This document shows, piece after piece, positions 6,704 to 7,488 of a stretch of 7,488 bases of DNA. The notes under the pieces were generated by a model. That model was not told the DNA's origin. It saw only the letters and a program-made list of their open reading frames with translations, and made no database searches. This DNA comes from an uncultured Oscillospiraceae bacterium (lineage in GTDB: Bacteria; Bacillota; Clostridia; Oscillospirales; Oscillospiraceae): assembly GCA_958438185.1 (NCBI GenBank), contig CAUBQU010000059.1, forward strand, positions 1 to 7,488, read 5' to 3'. Position 1 is the first letter of the stretch. Every line of letters starts with the position of its first letter. Position numbers and translations under genes: made by a program.

Positions 6704-7488
6704 TCAGCCTTCCTTGCGCAGGAAGAGAACGCCCAGGCAATTGGGCCCGCAATGACTGGAGATGGTGCAGCCGGCCTTCGTCTCCAAAATTTCTGTAAAG
6801 GGCTGCAGCTCCCGGATCAGGGCGACGACCTTGTCGACGATCTCCTGGGGGACATAGGAGTGGGTGATAAAGATCCGCTTCGTCTCGATATCCTCCCGCC
6901 CCTGCAGACGGCCGCGGACATAATCCAGGATGGATTTTTCCATCTTGCCCCGGTATTTTTTCCCGACCTGCATCTTGCCGCCCGTGACCTCGATCTCCGG
7001 CCGCAGGGAGAGCAGATTGGCCCCCAGGGCGACGACGCTGGAGCATCGGCCGCCCTTTTTCAGGTATTCCAGGGTCTGCAGGACGAAGCTGGCGTCCACC
7101 CGGCTCTGCAGCTTGGCAAGCTCCGCCGCGATGGCTTCCGCGTCCATACCCTGCTGGGCCATCTCCGCCGCGCAGAGGGCCAGGTGGCCAGAGCCGGTGG
7201 AGAGATTGCGGCTGTCGACAGGGTAGACATTACCCAGCTCCCGGGCAGCCAGGCAGGCGTTCTGGTAGCAGATGGAAAAATCGCTGGAGATATTGATGTG
7301 AATGATCGCATAGCCCGCGTCGAGATAGGGCTTGAAGAAATCCGTATACTCGCCCATGGAAATGGCCGAGGTCTTCGGGAGGATGCCCGTCTTGTCCACA
7401 AAGGAGAAGATCTCCTGGGCGGTGACGTCGACGCCGTCGTGATGGAAGTCGTCGCCCAGGGTGACGCCCAGGGGGATCACGGAAATAT
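6704..7488 (-). CDS. DegV family protein (FakB-like fatty-acid-binding), N-terminus missing at window edge
   Basis: DegV proteins are cytoplasmic and bind a single fatty acid; the FakB members present it to the kinase FakA for phosphorylation and phospholipid synthesis. The reading frame is open to the right edge and begins within ISVIPLGVTLGD, the usual sequence about 20-25 residues into a DegV protein, so the true start lies outside the window. The GTG at 7480 is an internal Val. Counting from that Val, family landmarks are TS at 37-38 (first binding motif), SSDFSICYQNA at 65-75, VDSRNLSTGSG at 88-98, KKGGR at 141-145, Arg177 in KYRGK and His243 in SSHCGPNCLG. These match the Ser/Thr, Arg and His positions that hold the acyl carboxylate in FakB structures. 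The TSAISMGEY and FSICYQNA versions differ from the common TSQPS and LSGTYQSA forms. About 258 of an expected 280-285 residues are visible. Whether it is a true FakB depends on a fakA gene elsewhere in the genome. Confidence 0.93.
   Translation of the reverse strand, partial: ISVIPLGVTLGDDFHHDGVDVTAQEIFSFVDKTGILPKTSAISMGEYTDFFKPYLDAGYAIIHINISSDFSICYQNACLAARELGNVYPVDSRNLSTGSGHLALCAAEMAQQGMDAEAIAAELAKLQSRVDASFVLQTLEYLKKGGRCSSVVALGANLLSLRPEIEVTGGKMQVGKKYRGKMEKSILDYVRGRLQGREDIETKRIFITHSYVPQEIVDKVVALIRELQPFTEILETKAGCTISSHCGPNCLGVLFLRKEG

Noticed and set aside
1..7488. A check for CRISPR arrays, tRNA or rRNA genes, insertion sequences, attachment sites and phage genes.
   Set aside because: I saw no regularly spaced repeats, cloverleaf-like sequences, transposase motifs or terminal inverted repeats; almost all of the window is coding.

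Overview
The window is GC-rich (my estimate is a little above 60% G+C) and is fully explained by three protein genes plus short intergenic signals. Three things point to a Gram-positive member of the Clostridia, most plausibly a high-GC Oscillospiraceae/Ruminococcaceae-type gut bacterium: an S-layer-homology (SLH) anchored subtilase, CxxC repeats typical of the surface proteins of that group, and a fused MacB-like ABC exporter beside a DegV gene. This assignment is an inference from gene style, not from a marker gene.

Layout: positions 1-91 are a short leader with a G-rich ribosome binding site. Positions 92-3409 (+) encode a 1105-residue secreted, cell-wall-bound subtilisin-family protease. 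It has a signal peptide, an I9-like propeptide, an S8 catalytic domain with an intact triad, four beta-type repeats, three CxxC repeats and three SLH modules. Positions 3410-3601 separate two convergent transcription units and hold one strong intrinsic terminator for each strand. Positions 6616-3602 (-) encode a 1004-residue ABC transporter with the ATPase and an FtsX/MacB-type permease in one chain, and with an unusually large extracytoplasmic domain. Upstream of it on the same strand, after an 87-base gap holding a strong interrupted hairpin, lies a DegV/FakB-type fatty-acid-binding protein gene. That gene runs off the right edge, so its N-terminus is missing.

The protease is transcribed alone towards the right, and the DegV and ABC genes are transcribed together or in tandem towards the left. 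The protease probably acts at the cell surface, the ABC protein in the membrane, and the DegV protein in the cytoplasm handling acyl chains. Nothing in the sequence shows that the two units work together.

I found no RNA genes, mobile elements, CRISPR arrays or integration sites. Very long open frames antisense to both large genes come from GC-rich codon usage and are not counted as genes. I do not see a clearly undescribed system. The points most worth a second look are the helical-repeat extracytoplasmic domain of the ABC protein, the hairpin before its ribosome binding site, and the multi-repeat tail of the protease.
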